From assembly GCA_963383645.1 (NCBI GenBank), contig OY726557.1:154753201-154817200 (forward strand): a stretch of 64,000 nt of DNA, written 5' to 3'. Position numbers and translations under genes: made by a program. The notes beneath the pieces are model-generated. The model was not told the DNA's origin, made no database searches, and worked only from the letters and a program-made list of their open reading frames with translations. Below, piece by piece: positions 1 to 12,099 of this stretch. Each line of letters begins with the position of its first letter. Positions within the stretch are counted from its first letter, which is position 1. This DNA is from Muscardinus avellanarius (taxonomy: Eukaryota > Chordata > Mammalia > Rodentia > Gliridae).

Positions 1-234
1 ACTTTGCATTATCACCACACTTAGTATTGGTGGTGGTATTTTGTTGTAATTTTTTTCTTTCACTCTAAAGAGGTGATATCTTATAGTAGTTTCGATATAT
101 TATTCCCTAATAATGAATGCTATTATCTTTTTATGTGTTTTTAACTTCTCTACATCTTCTTCAGTGAATACCTATTGAACTAGTTTGTTTATTATTTAAC
201 AAACCTTTATTAGATAAGGCTTATAAATACACAG

Positions 235-238
<4 letters not shown>
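1..238. other. AT-rich unique sequence
   Basis: No gene, RNA or repeat family recognised before the GA repeat. Confidence 0.5.

Positions 239-290
<52 letters not shown>
239..290. repeat. (GA)n microsatellite
   Basis: About 50 bases of uninterrupted GA dinucleotide. It is not in a recognisable SINE tail. Confidence 0.97.
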
Positions 291-354
291 CTGCGTGATT
301 CAAAATAACCAAGACCCAAGACTCTAATGCTTATAATGCCTTATGAGTTCATTT

Positions 355-553
355 CTTTTTTTGTGTGTGGTACTTGGGAGAATGGAACCCAGTGGCCTTC
401 TACCTCCAGGCTACACTCCCAGACCTATTTTATATTTTTTATTTAGAAACAGGTTCTCTTAAGCCACTGGAGGCTGGCTTCGAACCTGCGTGATCCTCCT
501 CTCTCAGCCTCCCAAGTGTGGGGATTACAAGCGTTCGCCACCACACCTGGCCT
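355..553 (-). mobile_element. B1-dID dimeric SINE
   Basis: Read on the minus strand it has the 7SL-like half (553 to about 450), then the tRNA-like half with 'gggttccat'-type B box, then an A-rich tail. It lacks the 'cagctacttagtgag' middle block, so it belongs to the short subfamily that reads straight into 'gcttaagagaacctgtttc'. Confidence 0.9.
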
Positions 554-1043
554 TGAGTTAATTTATTTTTATATTCCTAAAATTTATTAAAATCTTGGTA
601 AAATCCTAAGATAAATTCATGATCCATGCTTTCATAAATTTATAGTAGAACACAATATGTGCAAAACACATGAAAATAAACCTATCAATTTTCTTTCTGG
701 ATTGTTGCCTGAACTTTGAATACTTTCCTGGTTTCACTTCTAAAATGATGATCACATTATGGTTTAAGTGGCATTTTGGAAACTGTAAATATTACTGCCA
801 GGTAAGTACTTTGTATGATACTAACTGATTTGACACCTATTGAACTTATCTTGTCTAACATGTTTATAGGCTACCTCATAGTACACCACTGGCTCTTTGT
901 TATATATTTAGTTTTAGAAATTAAAATCATTTTATATAGGCTTTAGATTTTAGAAGAAATGGAGTGAACAGAACAAAAAAGAATTTAGAATAAAATATCC
1001 AAGGCTTTGAAACTCATTGTCACTTATAAATTTAATACAGTCA
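554..1043. other. AT-rich unique sequence
   Basis: No coding potential or repeat family recognised. Confidence 0.5.
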
Positions 1044-1254
1044 GCTGGGCATTGTGGTTAATCCTTAAATCAAAGTACCTGTGAGGCTGAGAGAATACGA
1101 TCACACCTTTGAGGACAGCTTCAGCAATATGGTGAGACTTTCTGCAAACTAGGAACACCCTGTTTCAAAACCAAAAATAAAAAACCTGGGGTGTAGCTTA
1201 CCAAAAACCAAACCAAACCAAACCAAAACAACTAAGAAAAGAAAAAAAAAAAAG
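1044..1254 (+). mobile_element. Diverged B1-dID SINE
   Basis: Starts 'agctgggcattgtggtta', keeps 'gaggctgagag' and 'ggggtgtagctta', and ends in an (ACCAA)n-type tail. Many substitutions compared with other copies here, so an old insertion. Confidence 0.8.
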
Positions 1255-2117
1255 TAAGGCAATCAAGTGTCAATTATCCTGAACCTTAATTTTTTATGTG
1301 TAAAATAAATATAGTATTACCTATTTTATAAAAATGCTATAAAGTTAAAATTTTATGCATGATTAACTAATGGTGAATTTCATCATTATTTATTGAGAAT
1401 GTATATGCATATTACATATTCAGTTTCAGAAGCATTTTCATTGCTGTTATGATTTTATTTAGTAAAGATATAGTAAATATCAGGCTTTTATTAAATACTT
1501 CTAACCATTTTTATTAGTACTGAACATGACATTCAGATATTTTTGCTAGAAAAGCAAGACTCTTTCCCTTTCCTTGAGTGTCCCCTGTAGCTTTTATTCC
1601 TAATATCCCCAATTTTCTATTCCTTACACTTGTACAGTGGCTTCATTCTCACATTGTGGTAACTTAAAATAATTTTCTTCCATTTTTTTCTTTACCACAC
1701 TGTGATGATAATCAGGTGGGCAAAAGGTAACTATTGATCAAGGTTATTTTTGTGTAAATTATGTCTTGATAGGAAGTTATCTGCTTACTATGGTACTATG
1801 TGACACTTCTCTGTGAAAAATCATCTGGGAATAAAAGAAATATGTTTGCTTGCATGTGTGTGGAGATACATAAGTCCTTGAAATATTAAAAATAAATTTT
1901 GATTGTGCATTCTAATTTGCATAAAACATAAGGACATATGAATTGAGATTTTATTCACTCATTTACATATCTGACTTTTAAAATAATCATTAACTAGTCA
2001 TTTGCATTTTTCAATTACTTGACATGTATCTTCTACATATTAGAACACATCATATGTTAACCTGCACAAAACAAATCTCATCTATACTGAAGAATATCAG
2101 TAAGCACACAGGGTTTT
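1255..2117. other. AT-rich unique sequence
   Basis: No feature recognised. Confidence 0.5.
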
Positions 2118-2165
2118 TTAAAATTTTTATTAATGTATTATAATCATACATCTTAGATACAGAAT
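2118..2165 (-). mobile_element. L1 3'-terminal fragment (very short)
   Basis: Contains 'ttattaatgtattataatcat' followed by 'acatctta', the reverse complement of the terminal L1 3'UTR motif seen at 47.3, 60.2 and 63.3 kb. Only about 45 bases remain, so it is a severely 5'-truncated insertion. Confidence 0.55.
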
Positions 2166-2569
2166 ATTTTAGTGGCAGGTTTTAATTAGAGGATATAAAA
2201 GCTTCTGAAGAAAGCAGAATAATCAGGGAAAGAAATTACAACCAAAGGGGCAGGATGAGGAAAATTAATAAAAATAGTAATCTATATTTGAAAGAATTCT
2301 TTTAAAATGTGGTTTGAAAAGAGCAAGCGAATGGTAAATTGTGGGAATTAGATATGAAAATGTATGTCAATAACATATGATAAAAAAGTCTCAAGTGCTA
2401 AGTTAAGGAATCTATGATCTGCCTCATTAGGCACTTAAAGGTTTCTGAGCTGGAAAAGATATTTCAGCACAGATATACAATATTAAAAAGTCTTTTGGTA
2501 ATTAGAATAAACTATGCTTCAGAGCATCCTGTAGTAGGAAGGGAGAGTTAACAGGCTGTGTCTTTAATA

Positions 2570-2775
2570 ATTATGATTATAACAGTAAATAGCAACAATT
2601 AGTTTTGTCTTTCACTTACAATTTATGAAATGATTTGTCACACATTTTTCCACTGAAATTTTACATGGTGAATACCTACTTTTAGATATTTTTAAAGACA
2701 TTAAGTGACTGGTCCAAGGACAAAGAGATTAAAGATGGCAAAGCTAGTATTTACACATAATTTGCACCCTATAGG
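2570..2775 (-). mobile_element. MIR relic
   Basis: The antisense MIR core is visible: 'taagtgactggtccaagga', 'ggcaaagctagtattt' and, upstream, 'gtgaatacctactttta'. Heavily diverged, as expected of this mammal-wide family. Confidence 0.65.
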
Positions 2776-3844
2776 CTCCCCAAAATTCATTGACTTTTCA
2801 ACATTTTTATTAGAAAAAGAAGAGTATAATCCTTAAGTTTTCTTTGTATTTATACCTATATTTGCTTTTCTGACAAAGTTTTCCATAATGGGATTCTTCT
2901 TTCAGTCATAATAGTTCAAATACGGGCACCCTTGTGTCAGTATGGACAGCAAAGTATTTTTTTCTCCAAAGTCCCACAAACCAGCTGCTTCTCACAGGCT
3001 GCAGGGTGGTAATGTTTATAGACAAGGAAAGCGTATAGACAGAACACTACAAACACTGTCAGGAACAGTGTATGTTGCAATCAGGATGACAGTCAGCTTT
3101 CCAAAAATGACAGTTCTTACACCCCAGTCTTTTTTCCTTCTGTAACATAATCTCAAAAGCTCCTGAAAAATATTAACTTAAATTCTCAGTAGAACTATGG
3201 AGAAAAGAAGCAAGACATATCTAAATCATTCCCTGACAGCATTAGAACATCTTTGAAAGTACCTTCGGTAGTGTCTGACTTGATATTTGTAGAATTTCTA
3301 TTTAAATGCCAGTTGAAGTTCAAAAGTAGTTTTTAAAAACCAGTATCTGTTGAAAGCATTAGTCATAACTTTCCCTTTCCACCTAGAAAATATCACCTCG
3401 TCACTTTATAATTCTTATGAAAAATCTTTGAAGGCATTTTTATTAATCAATTGTGAAAAACATTGTAACTCAGTATCATCTTGGGATAAATATATTCAAG
3501 GAAGAAAATTAAAAAAAATATTTAGAACACTTGTCAAATCACGATAAAGATAGTGAAAATGATCTAGTATGATTTCTCTCTTTCTACTGAGGCCTATATA
3601 ACTCAGAACTAGTAACCTTACTCATATAGTTTGAATAGATAGTCTGGAATATTTTATTCTAATTTCTATTGAAAATAAGTTTCTTCTTTCACTGTCAATC
3701 TATAGATTTCCTAATTTCAGATTAATCCTCATTATTAAGAGATGCTTCATTTCAGTAGCATTTCATATAGTTCTGTAGAAATTTGCTGTTATGTTTTCTA
3801 GTCATTAAAGGTATTAACATTAAATATTGTTATTATCATTATTA
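2776..3844. other. Unique sequence
   Basis: Slightly more complex around 2940-3140 (one 67-codon chance frame), but no domain, splice signal or repeat is recognised. Confidence 0.45.
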
Positions 3845-4036
3845 TTTTTGTGTGTACCATAAATTGAACCCTGAGGCATTATGCCTCTGAAAGACACCTT
3901 CAGCTTGATTTTATTTATTTTATTCTGAAACAGGATCTTGCTAAATTGCTGAGGTCTTGCTAAGTTCCTGAGGCTGGCCTCGAAACCACAAAGTTCCTGT
4001 CTCAGCCTCCCAAGTACTTTGCCACCATGCACAGCT
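3845..4036 (-). mobile_element. Diverged B1-dID SINE
   Basis: Antisense copy: 'tgaaccctgaggcatt' in the tRNA-like half, 'tgaaacaggatcttgct' in the linker and 'ctgtctcagcctcccaa' in the 7SL-like half. Confidence 0.85.
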
Positions 4037-6128
4037 AATGTTAGACATTATTGATCCAGTAAAAGTGATGTGTACTTGTAAGTAGAGATGTGGAGAACAT
4101 GTTGAGTATTTTCATCTCTGTGCAGTTCAATGGGTATAGGCTGCATATCTGGTTTCCATCATATGGAAAATTACAAGTTTTCAGAATTTTATGTTTACTC
4201 AGGCTGCATACACTGTTTAGCAATATATATGACTCTGGTTTATGAAATACCAATAGCATATAGAATATTTTAAGAGATTATCTATAATACATCATAAATT
4301 AGAATGAACCAATTTTTATCCTTTATAGGAAGATGTTAGCTGTTCTCCATTACCCACATTTAACAGAGTTTTAATCCAAAAAAAATAAAAAAATAAATTT
4401 AAAATGTAGTAAAGAAATAATTCAGAGTCCAATCATGTCTGCCAGTGTATATAAATATGCCTTAAGTTTTAGATTAAAATTATGAACCTACGTCAAGTTC
4501 TGTGCTTTATAATTTTCTGCAATTTTGTCTGAAAAAAGGATGAAAACAAAAGCCATGAGAGTGAATGGATTGCAAATTTCTCATTAAATCTCAGAATATC
4601 ATTCTAAATATAATCAAAGCCACATATTTGAAAAAGAATAAAATAGTCTTGTTGAATATAATTTTTCTACACTAGAAAACATATGACATTCATGGGATTT
4701 TCTTTTATTTTTGGAGATATATCAATATAATCTTCTGATTTTTAACTAGTACAAATATGGAATATGTGCTTTATAATTAATCTCAAAGTATGAATTAAGA
4801 GAAAAGTGGAGTACATCATACTATTTTCATTATGTCATAACTTTTAATATAACTCTACTGCAAGAGAACTATTGGACTAAATATTAATTTCCAGAATTAT
4901 AACTTTCTTCCCTGTGTCTTATTCCCTCAGGACAAATGTGAGATAATCTCAATATGGGACCTACATTCTATATTCAGATTTTCCCTTTCAGCTAGAATCT
5001 GGAGGAAGACCTACATAGAGGGAGATGAGGATCTAGCTAATAAGTTTAAAATAATAAAGTAAGTAAAAGTATCCAAATAGAGAATTAATAATTTCTAAAA
5101 ATAGTTGAAATAGAAATGTGCTATAAATGCTCAATTCAAAATTAGATGACCAATAAAAACCTAAAAAAATTTAAAGGACGAATCATAAAGTCAACCACTT
5201 CAAATTCTATTTTCTTCACTATATAACAATGTGATTTCAACAATATGCTTTCCCTACTTATATATGGTTATTAGAATTCTTCAAGTTGCAAATTTAGGAA
5301 AGTCAATGAAAAATATGCATATTAACCGAGACAGTGTGCCAGTCATTTTTCAGTTTTAATGTTAATGCTCATAAAATCCCCAGGTATTTTGAGATCTAGA
5401 AAAATTATTATTTAGACAGTAAGTCCAGGTCCCAATTAAGAAACTGACTTTTTTCTTATGGAAAAAAGAATGGTTTAATTTTTTTTCATCCTCAAAAGAA
5501 TGGTTTAATTTCTCTCAAACTATTTCAGATGAGTAGCAAGTCACAAATGCACAATAAAAGAGTAAATATACATAAACATACATAAAACACAGTGAGAAGT
5601 ATAAGTGTAGATATGGATATAGGTTAAATGGAATTAAGGAAGCATTCCAATATGCTTTGCAGGTATTTTATAGAACCTAAAATAACTTTAATTATAAAAT
5701 ATAAATATATCAAACATAATAAAATTAATAGTATAATTTTATGTACAAATTAAGAAACCATAATAAACCAAAAATATTACTTTTCTTAAAAGTACATAGA
5801 CAATATAATATAATTTGTCTTGTTAGGAAACTTTTAAGGCTGATAAAACCAAAATAATCATAAACATAATCCTAAAACCCTAGCCTATACCTTAAATTAC
5901 TAAAATTTATTTAAATATTTTTAATCTTTATGAAGTACTCATAATAAAATAATTAATATACATTATTATGTTAGCAATAATTTTATTTCAACTGTTAGAC
6001 CACTATCATGTGTATTTTTCTTTTTGTTTTATGTTACATTTTGGTACATTTTTGTCTTGTCTTTTAAATTGTAGGTGTTCACATCTGATTGTATAGAAAA
6101 AAATTAAACCAATTTATTTAAAATTTCT
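4037..6128. other. AT-rich unique sequence
   Basis: About 2.1 kb with no recognisable gene, RNA or transposon. A short direct repeat, 'aagaatggtttaatttt', occurs near 5467 and 5497. Confidence 0.5.
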
Positions 6129-6343
6129 AGCCGGGCATGGTGGTGTACGCTTGTAATCCCTGTGCTTGGGAGGCTGAGACAGGAGGATCGCACGGGTTCG
6201 AAGCCAGCCTCAGCTACTTAGTGAGGCTTTCAGCAACTTAGTGAGACCTTGTTTCCAAATAAAATATTAAAAAAAAGGTCTGGGACTATAGTCCAGAGGT
6301 AGAAAGCCTCTGGGTTCCACCCCCAGTACCACCAAAAAAAAAT
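6129..6343 (+). mobile_element. B1-dID dimeric SINE
   Basis: Full dimer of the subfamily with 'cagctacttagtgaggctt', 'ggtctgggactatagtcca' and 'gaaagcctctgggttccac', followed by an A tail. Well preserved. Confidence 0.95.
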
Positions 6344-7475
6344 TTTTTTTTAATTTTTATTTGTCTTTCTATTCTGTAGTTTAGTAATGCTAAAGGTAAA
6401 AATTATTTCAAGCATGCACTAAGTCCAACTATATTTTTATTTTACTTTTATTTTTTATTGTTTTAATTTTTAAATTACATATTATATATATTTATGGATG
6501 TAATATGTAATATGTAATTTGACACTTACATATCATGTATAATAATAAAATCAGGGTAATTGGCATTTTCATTGTCTCTAACATTTGTAATTTTTATATG
6601 CTGGAAAACTCCATATTCTTCTAGGTATTTTGAAACATATACTAACTTGTCACAGACTACAGTTACCTTATGTATTACAGAACAATAAGACCCATTCTTT
6701 CTATCCAATTGTTTTTTGGTACCCGTTATCAAATTTTCTCTGCATTCCTTTCTTTTTCTTTTTTCCAATAGTATACTCTTTATTTCTATGAGAAGGTTTT
6801 GAGTTTCCAAAAATGTTTAGAACCATAAATGAACTTGATATGGTATTAGATGCTGGAAAAGAATTTTATATTTACCTGGTATTTTTTAATTAGAGTTAAG
6901 TAGGAAACATCTCTTATTTTGTTTAATTATAGGGTTTATTAACTGACAAATATTAATAAAAATTAAAATCATTTTCTTCTTCTGGAGTTTGAACTTAATA
7001 TTAAACCATTTTTCTGCTATACACATTTAAAAGTGTGCTCCTAAGAAGTCCAGAAGAAATAAGTACATTTAGTACCTATTTTAAATTTTCATGTTTCTTG
7101 CTGTTGTCATTATGACCAGATCTTCAGAATCAGGCATGAGAAACCGGCATCACAAAAAGAAATAAAATGAAATACTCAATATGGCACTCAATCATATATT
7201 TATAGCATTGACATCAATAGCTACTCCACTAAATTCCATGAAAGTACAATTGCCAATGAAAAAACAGAACCGGAATTTAATTAGATTATTATTCAGTCTA
7301 GTTCTTTCTCTCATAAAGGGATTTGAATTTTGAAATATAGAATAATTCAGCTTTTAACTTGTAAAGAAAATAAAAAAAAGTAGAGCAGGAATACTTATAT
7401 CTTATCTAGGTCCTAATGGCTAACAAAAATTACCCTAGAAAAACAAGTAAATAGAATGTAGATCAAAGTAAAGTA
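6344..7475. other. AT-rich unique sequence
   Basis: No feature recognised. A 94-codon minus-strand frame at 6526-6810 has no motif or initiation context and is taken as chance. Confidence 0.5.
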
Positions 7476-7683
7476 AATCAGCTCTTTTGTGTGTGTGTGG
7501 GGTGGGGGGCTGGGGATGGAATCCAGGGACATTCGACCTCCGAGCTACACCCTCTGCCCTATTTTTTATTCTTTATTTTGAAGCAGGACCTCACTAATAA
7601 GTACCTGAGGCTCTGGTCTCAGCCTCCCCAGTGCTGCTGGGATTACAAGTGTGCACCACTAAACTGGGCTCCAATCAGCTCTT
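7476..7683 (-). mobile_element. B1-dID SINE with 11-bp target duplication
   Basis: The body at 7487-7672 is flanked by the direct repeat AATCAGCTCTT at 7476-7486 and 7673-7683, marking L1-type retroposition. The (GT)n at the left edge is the decayed tail of the element. Confidence 0.95.
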
Positions 7684-8053
7684 CTTAGCATTAGATTATA
7701 GTGTGTTTGAGGGTTATACAATATTCGAAGACAGCATTCATTAGTTGCAAAATATCCAAAAATACAGGCAATATGTTTTCTAATTTGTAGATTTTGTGTG
7801 TAAAAGTGGACTATTGAGAGATTTTAGCAAGTAAAACCTGAAAGTGTATATGTTGTAAGCAAAATGAAAAGGGCTGTATCATTTTGTTCACATGCCTATC
7901 TGAAAACACCATAAAGCTTCTCACCTCCTTATTTTTTCTACATCTCTCTAATGGAACACCTCCTGATACTCATCTCTTAATTACCTCATGCTTGTTCAGT
8001 GAACCAATAGCAATTTAGGAATCTGCACAAAGGCAGCTTCAAAAGTTCACGTC
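7684..8053. other. Unique sequence
   Basis: No feature recognised. Confidence 0.5.
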
Positions 8054-8260
8054 CAGCCAGGTGTGGTGGCCACGCTTGTAATCCCAGCATTTGGGAGGCT
8101 GAGACAGGGGGATTGCGCAAGTTCGAAGCAAGCTTCAGCTGCTTAGTGAGGCTCTCAGCAGCTTGGTGAGACCCTGTTTCCAAATGAAATATATTTTAAA
8201 AATAGGTCTGTGAATGTAGCCCAGGGATAGAAAGCCCCTGGGTTCTATCCTCAGTAAGAC
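8054..8260 (+). mobile_element. B1-dID dimeric SINE
   Basis: Full dimer starting 'agccaggtgtggtggcca' and ending 'gggttctatcctcagtaaga'. Its tail has become the GC/AC microsatellite that follows. Confidence 0.95.
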
Positions 8261-8281
8261 ACGCGCGCGCGCGCGCGCGCG

Positions 8282-8328
<47 letters not shown>
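8261..8328. repeat. Compound (CG)n(CA)n microsatellite
   Basis: About 30 bases of alternating C and G run directly into about 37 bases of alternating A and C at the 3' end of the preceding SINE. Alternating purine-pyrimidine tracts of this length are classic Z-DNA formers. Confidence 0.97.
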
Positions 8329-10019
8329 TTATGTCTCATTCTTTAGCTTATTGAGAATACCATTCCTGAATCATGACAGAGCATTGCCCCTTTTTAAAAA
8401 ATATTATCAAGTGAAATGTCACTATTATTGAAAAGATAGATGTTTTCCTAAGGAGAAAATGTATTCATAAAATGTTTGGTTAGTTTGTGTAAATTATTCC
8501 AACATTGACAATATATGATTTTCTGCTGTCTTTGCTATCTCCGTGTCATTGCTCTCAGGTTATGAATATGGTCATGAGGGTTTAGAAGATCATAACAGAA
8601 GTGTTTTTGGTTAGATAAAAAATGCTCAGATATATTGAACTACCTGTCTTCATGGTACAGTGATCAATGTTACCAGTAAAGCCATACTTTCTTCTATTTT
8701 TCTGCCAAATGTAAAGTTGTTCAGTTAAGCTCACCCTTGCCTTATGCACATACCTAAGAAGATATTTGTCGTATTTTTTTATTGCGGTAGTAATTTAAGG
8801 TAAATAATAAAATCAAAACAAACAAAAAATTGACAAATTTAAAAATATATATACTAGAATGTTGTAGAAGTAATGGTTTAAAATTTTAAAAATGTCTCTA
8901 AAACATATGTGGTCTAATATAAATAGTGTAATATTGGTTCATAAACTTTATTATTTTATATGCTTTTATTTGGTGCTTGTAATTTTACATCATACTGAGA
9001 TGTAGAATAAAAGGAACATAGATTCCCACAGCTCTTAGAGAATTTCCCTTTAGGTCCCACCATTTTTCCTCCCCTTTCCAATATATGTCTTTGAAATTGA
9101 AAGAAGTAATAGTATATATTATTGTCACATTATCCCATTTGTTAGAATTTTTATATCTCCATCCTTTCTGCTCTAATCCCCTTCACCAGTCCATTATGCT
9201 AATCAAGATTAGTCATTCTCAAAAAACAATTAGTTGTATGCTTTCTCTTTTTTTGTAGAAGCTAGATAAAAATTAGGAAACAAAGATATTATTCAATATG
9301 CCTTATTCTTAATGTCCTTTCTTTTCAAATGTCTCTTAAAATTACCTTATAACAAATTTATGAGACCCTCATCTCAATAATTTCAATTACTTTTTCTTCT
9401 TTTTATGTATTTTAAAATTTACTTTTTTCCATTCTTATAAAAGAGAAGTATAAATTTTCATGAAGTCATTATACAGTTGAATTTAAAAAAATAGTGAGAC
9501 CAATTTTTATAATAGTGGGAAGCTAACAAAACTATTCTCATGTCACTTTTCGTCTCATATGTTCCATACTAGAACTATTAGTATATTTTTACATTTAAAC
9601 AGCACAATATTACAAATTTATGTGTTGAAGTTAAAATAATCTGCACACATACAGCACTATGTTTGGGATTAGTTTTTTTAACGTCTGCTTAAATACTGAT
9701 AAAACATTATATCTTCAAAAGAGCGGAACAAAGTAGAGGAGAGAGCTTAAGAGAAAGATCAGACATTCTGTCCTAGTCACAGTGAATTTGATGTGATAGG
9801 GAGACATTTAAGTAGACATGTCTGGTAGACAGAGAGAGATAAGAGACTAGACAGAAAGAAAGAGGCCAGAAACAGGAGATCTTTCTATCAGTGTAGCTAG
9901 GAAGGCTGGGAAATGAGCTCTAACTACACAATTACAGAGAAGTAAGAAACCTGAGAAAACATCAAATAAATTACCAGTGGCGCCCACCAAAATGGGCTTT
10001 TTGGTACTGATCTAATTTG
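8329..10019. other. AT-rich unique sequence
   Basis: 1.7 kb with no recognised gene or repeat. Confidence 0.5.
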
Positions 10020-10115
10020 TATGGCATTTTACAATTTATGAAAAGCCTTCACATGCATTATATAATTGTGATAATGTGCATAAGAGTGATAATTATCATT
10101 CTTTGGTAGACACAG
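10020..10115 (-). mobile_element. Possible MIR relic
   Basis: 'cattttacaatttatgaaa' and 'tcacatgcattatataattg' resemble the antisense MIR segment. The match is weak. Confidence 0.35.
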
Positions 10116-10490
10116 TGGCCTGGTCTATTGATTTAGTGGCTATGTTTTTAATAAGAGGAAAGTATCTCTTAAAAAGTCTCAGACCTATCTAATCAAGAGA
10201 CGTTATGATGGAAAATACATTTACATAAAGGTCCTACTATTTTTCCAGTCATGTTGACATCTGCTTTCAAAGCCAAGCAACAAGCTAAAGCCCTCGTGTT
10301 GAACATCGGCTAGCCTCAGCTTCCCTGTGCATCTCCCCTTTAACCACCACCTGCCACATTGCTCCACATTCTGAGCAAGCCTTGCTTCTGTTTCTCCAAA
10401 CCCTCAAACACAATTATAAAGCAAGCAATTATATAACACTTCAGTTCCCTATGACTTCTCTATAGTTTTTACAATGAATCGATCACACTT
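10116..10490. other. Unique sequence, locally richer in GC
   Basis: The 10260-10420 block is more complex than its surroundings ('cctcagcttccctgtgc'), but no family is recognised. Confidence 0.4.
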
Positions 10491-10618
10491 CACAATAACC
10501 TATGAGGATATTATTTGCACTTTAGTAGATGAGGAACAGAGAGAACAAGTGATCAAGTGATTTTCTCAGCAACATATGCCTAGATGACTAATGTCAGAAA
10601 TGGAATTTGAACCTATGC
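10491..10618 (-). mobile_element. MIR relic
   Basis: Antisense MIR core: 'cctatgaggatattattt', 'gtagatgaggaacagag' and 'aatttgaacctatgc' follow the order of the family consensus. Confidence 0.7.
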
Positions 10619-10661
10619 ATGTGTGTGTGCATGTGTGTGGGTGGGTGGGGGTGTGTGTGTT
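10619..10661. repeat. Imperfect (TG)n
   Basis: TG repeat interrupted by CA and GGG steps, adjoining the MIR relic. Confidence 0.9.
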
Positions 10662-10681
10662 GAATTCAGAAATGCTGATTT

Positions 10682-10913
10682 CTAAAATAATTTTTTTTGT
10701 GTGGGTCTAGAGATGGAACACAGGGTCATTCGACCTCTGAGCTACACTTCCTGCCCTATTCTTTATTCTTTATTTTGAAACTGGGTCTCACTGAGTTGCA
10801 AAAGGCCTCACTCAATAGCTGAGGCTGTCAGCGAACTGTGATTCTCTGGTCTCGGCCTCCCAAATGCTGGGATTACAGCGTGTGCCATCACGCCCGGCTC
10901 TAAAATAATTTTT
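10682..10913 (-). mobile_element. B1-dID SINE with 14-bp target duplication
   Basis: The body (10696-10899) is bracketed by CTAAAATAATTTTT at 10682-10695 and 10900-10913. It belongs to the subfamily with 'tttgaaactgggtctcact' and the 'cgaactg' step. Confidence 0.95.
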
Positions 10914-11129
10914 AAAAAGCACAGGAGTAAGTTTACTGCTCAATAACTTAAAATTTATATAAAACAATTAATTTATTCTATAAGTAGCCATTAACTATAT
11001 ATTGTACAACAGATGGTCTTTCACATATCCTGGGAAACATAGAAATAACACAAATATCTATGTTTGTGACTGGCCTAATCTAGTCTGCAGATATGCCATG
11101 AAAGAAAAGTATGTATTTTGGCAAAATGT
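10914..11129. other. AT-rich unique sequence
   Basis: No feature recognised. Confidence 0.5.
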
Positions 11130-11249
11130 TTTTCTCCTGCCCTTTCTTCCTCTCCTCCTTCCCTCCTTTCTTTTCTTTCTTCCTTCCTTCCTTTCCTCCT
11201 TCATCTCTTTTTCCTCTCTTGCTCCATCTTTCTCTTTCTCTATTTCATA
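11130..11249. repeat. Polypyrimidine (TTCC/CTTT)n tract
   Basis: About 120 bases almost free of purines on the plus strand, including tandem TTCC near 11181-11192. The open frames on both strands here (leucine/phenylalanine/serine-rich and lysine/glutamate-rich) are products of the low-complexity tract and are not genes. Confidence 0.92.
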
Positions 11250-11512
11250 ATGCATAAAATGAAAACTATAAAGTAAAAAAGCTTAATAAAAATGGGTATC
11301 TTTAATAAGACCTTATGTTTGTATAAAGGCACCTTAAACCTTAAGGAAAAAAAAGATTAGAAATTTGTGTAAAATATTTCACAGTTCCAATTTTAGATTA
11401 TTTCTGAACAAATTATTAGAAATATAATACCAATATCAGTAGAAAATTAGACAGTTTTTAAAGATATATTTCAATATCAATCAAATATAAATGATAATAA
11501 AATCTTAAGGTG
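11250..11512. other. AT-rich unique sequence
   Basis: No feature recognised. Confidence 0.5.
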
Positions 11513-11723
11513 TTTTTCCATTTTAATAGTATCTAATTGGAATGTCTACCAATTCCTCTAATCTGGTCAGGGTTGAAGTCACTGCCATGTGGCTTCCCTT
11601 TCTTGGGCTTCTTAGTTTTGGGTTTGCCCACTTCTCCTTGCCACTAGTAGCAGCAGCAGCAGCAGTCTTGGCTCTAGGCTCCTTCCCTTTAATGTCCAGC
11701 TTCTCAGCTTTTTAACTTTCCAT
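11513..11723 (-). pseudogene. RPL6: RPL6 processed pseudogene, 5' portion
   Basis: On the minus strand the copy begins at an ATG (11723-11721) and reads, with frameshifts and stops, like the N-terminus of large-subunit ribosomal protein L6: 'KAEKLDIKGKEPRAKT', a run of five alanines encoded by the (GCT)n at 11646-11666, then after a one-base frameshift 'GKPKTKKPKKGKPH'. The downstream 'gaggaattggtagacattcc' matches the following L6 codons. Homology then stops at about codon 60-65. No introns or poly(A) tail are visible. The start ATG and upstream end are kept while three quarters of the coding region is missing at the 3' side, which is the reverse of a usual 5'-truncated retrocopy. It cannot encode a functional protein. 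The family call is by memory of the L6 N-terminus. Confidence 0.75.
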
Positions 11724-11890
11724 CCTTATGGCTCCTGATAACCAACCCTAGAGAAATAAGGCATCTGGGAGGCCCCTCAGTTGACCCATGCATTTCCAGT
11801 TCAACCCCAGTAGGTGTCAACTTAGTGACCTGAAGCCTTTGATGGCAAAATATTGGGGTCCTGAGGTCTAGTTATACAGATAGGGCTGCT
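11724..11890. other. Complex sequence upstream of the RPL6 copy
   Basis: Higher-GC stretch ('gggaggcccctcagttgac', 'gtcctgaggtctag') adjoining the pseudogene start. It is not recognised as RPL6 5'UTR or as a repeat. It could be the rest of an older insertion. Confidence 0.3.
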
Positions 11891-12099
11891 TTTTTAACTT
11901 TTTTGTTTAATTTTTAATTATCTTACTTTCCTGTACTACTGAGTTCCTTAGATTGAAATATGTTTTTTTTCCCCCTACATACTTTAATTCACAATGCCAC
12001 ATTAAATACAGTGGTAGAGCAGGAGAAATATTGTTATTTTAACCCACTACAAAGAATCCACTTAAAGTTAGGGCTATACAATAGCTAATATTTTTGGCT

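Noticed and set aside
6526..6810. 94-codon minus-strand frame as a small gene
   Set aside because: AT-rich unique DNA, ordinary length for chance, no recognisable family, no regulatory or splice signals.
8135..8326. Cysteine/valine and arginine/alanine-rich frames across microsatellites (also 16510-16856, 40906-41157, 24085-24276)
   Set aside because: Translations of CA, CG and TA repeats at SINE tails.
11002..11250. 82-codon plus-strand frame and 65-codon minus-strand frame
   Set aside because: Both are read from the polypyrimidine tract and are low-complexity; no start context, domain or splice sites.
11646..11666. (AGC)n as a trinucleotide-expansion locus in a gene
   Set aside because: It is explained as the alanine codon run of the RPL6 pseudogene read antisense.
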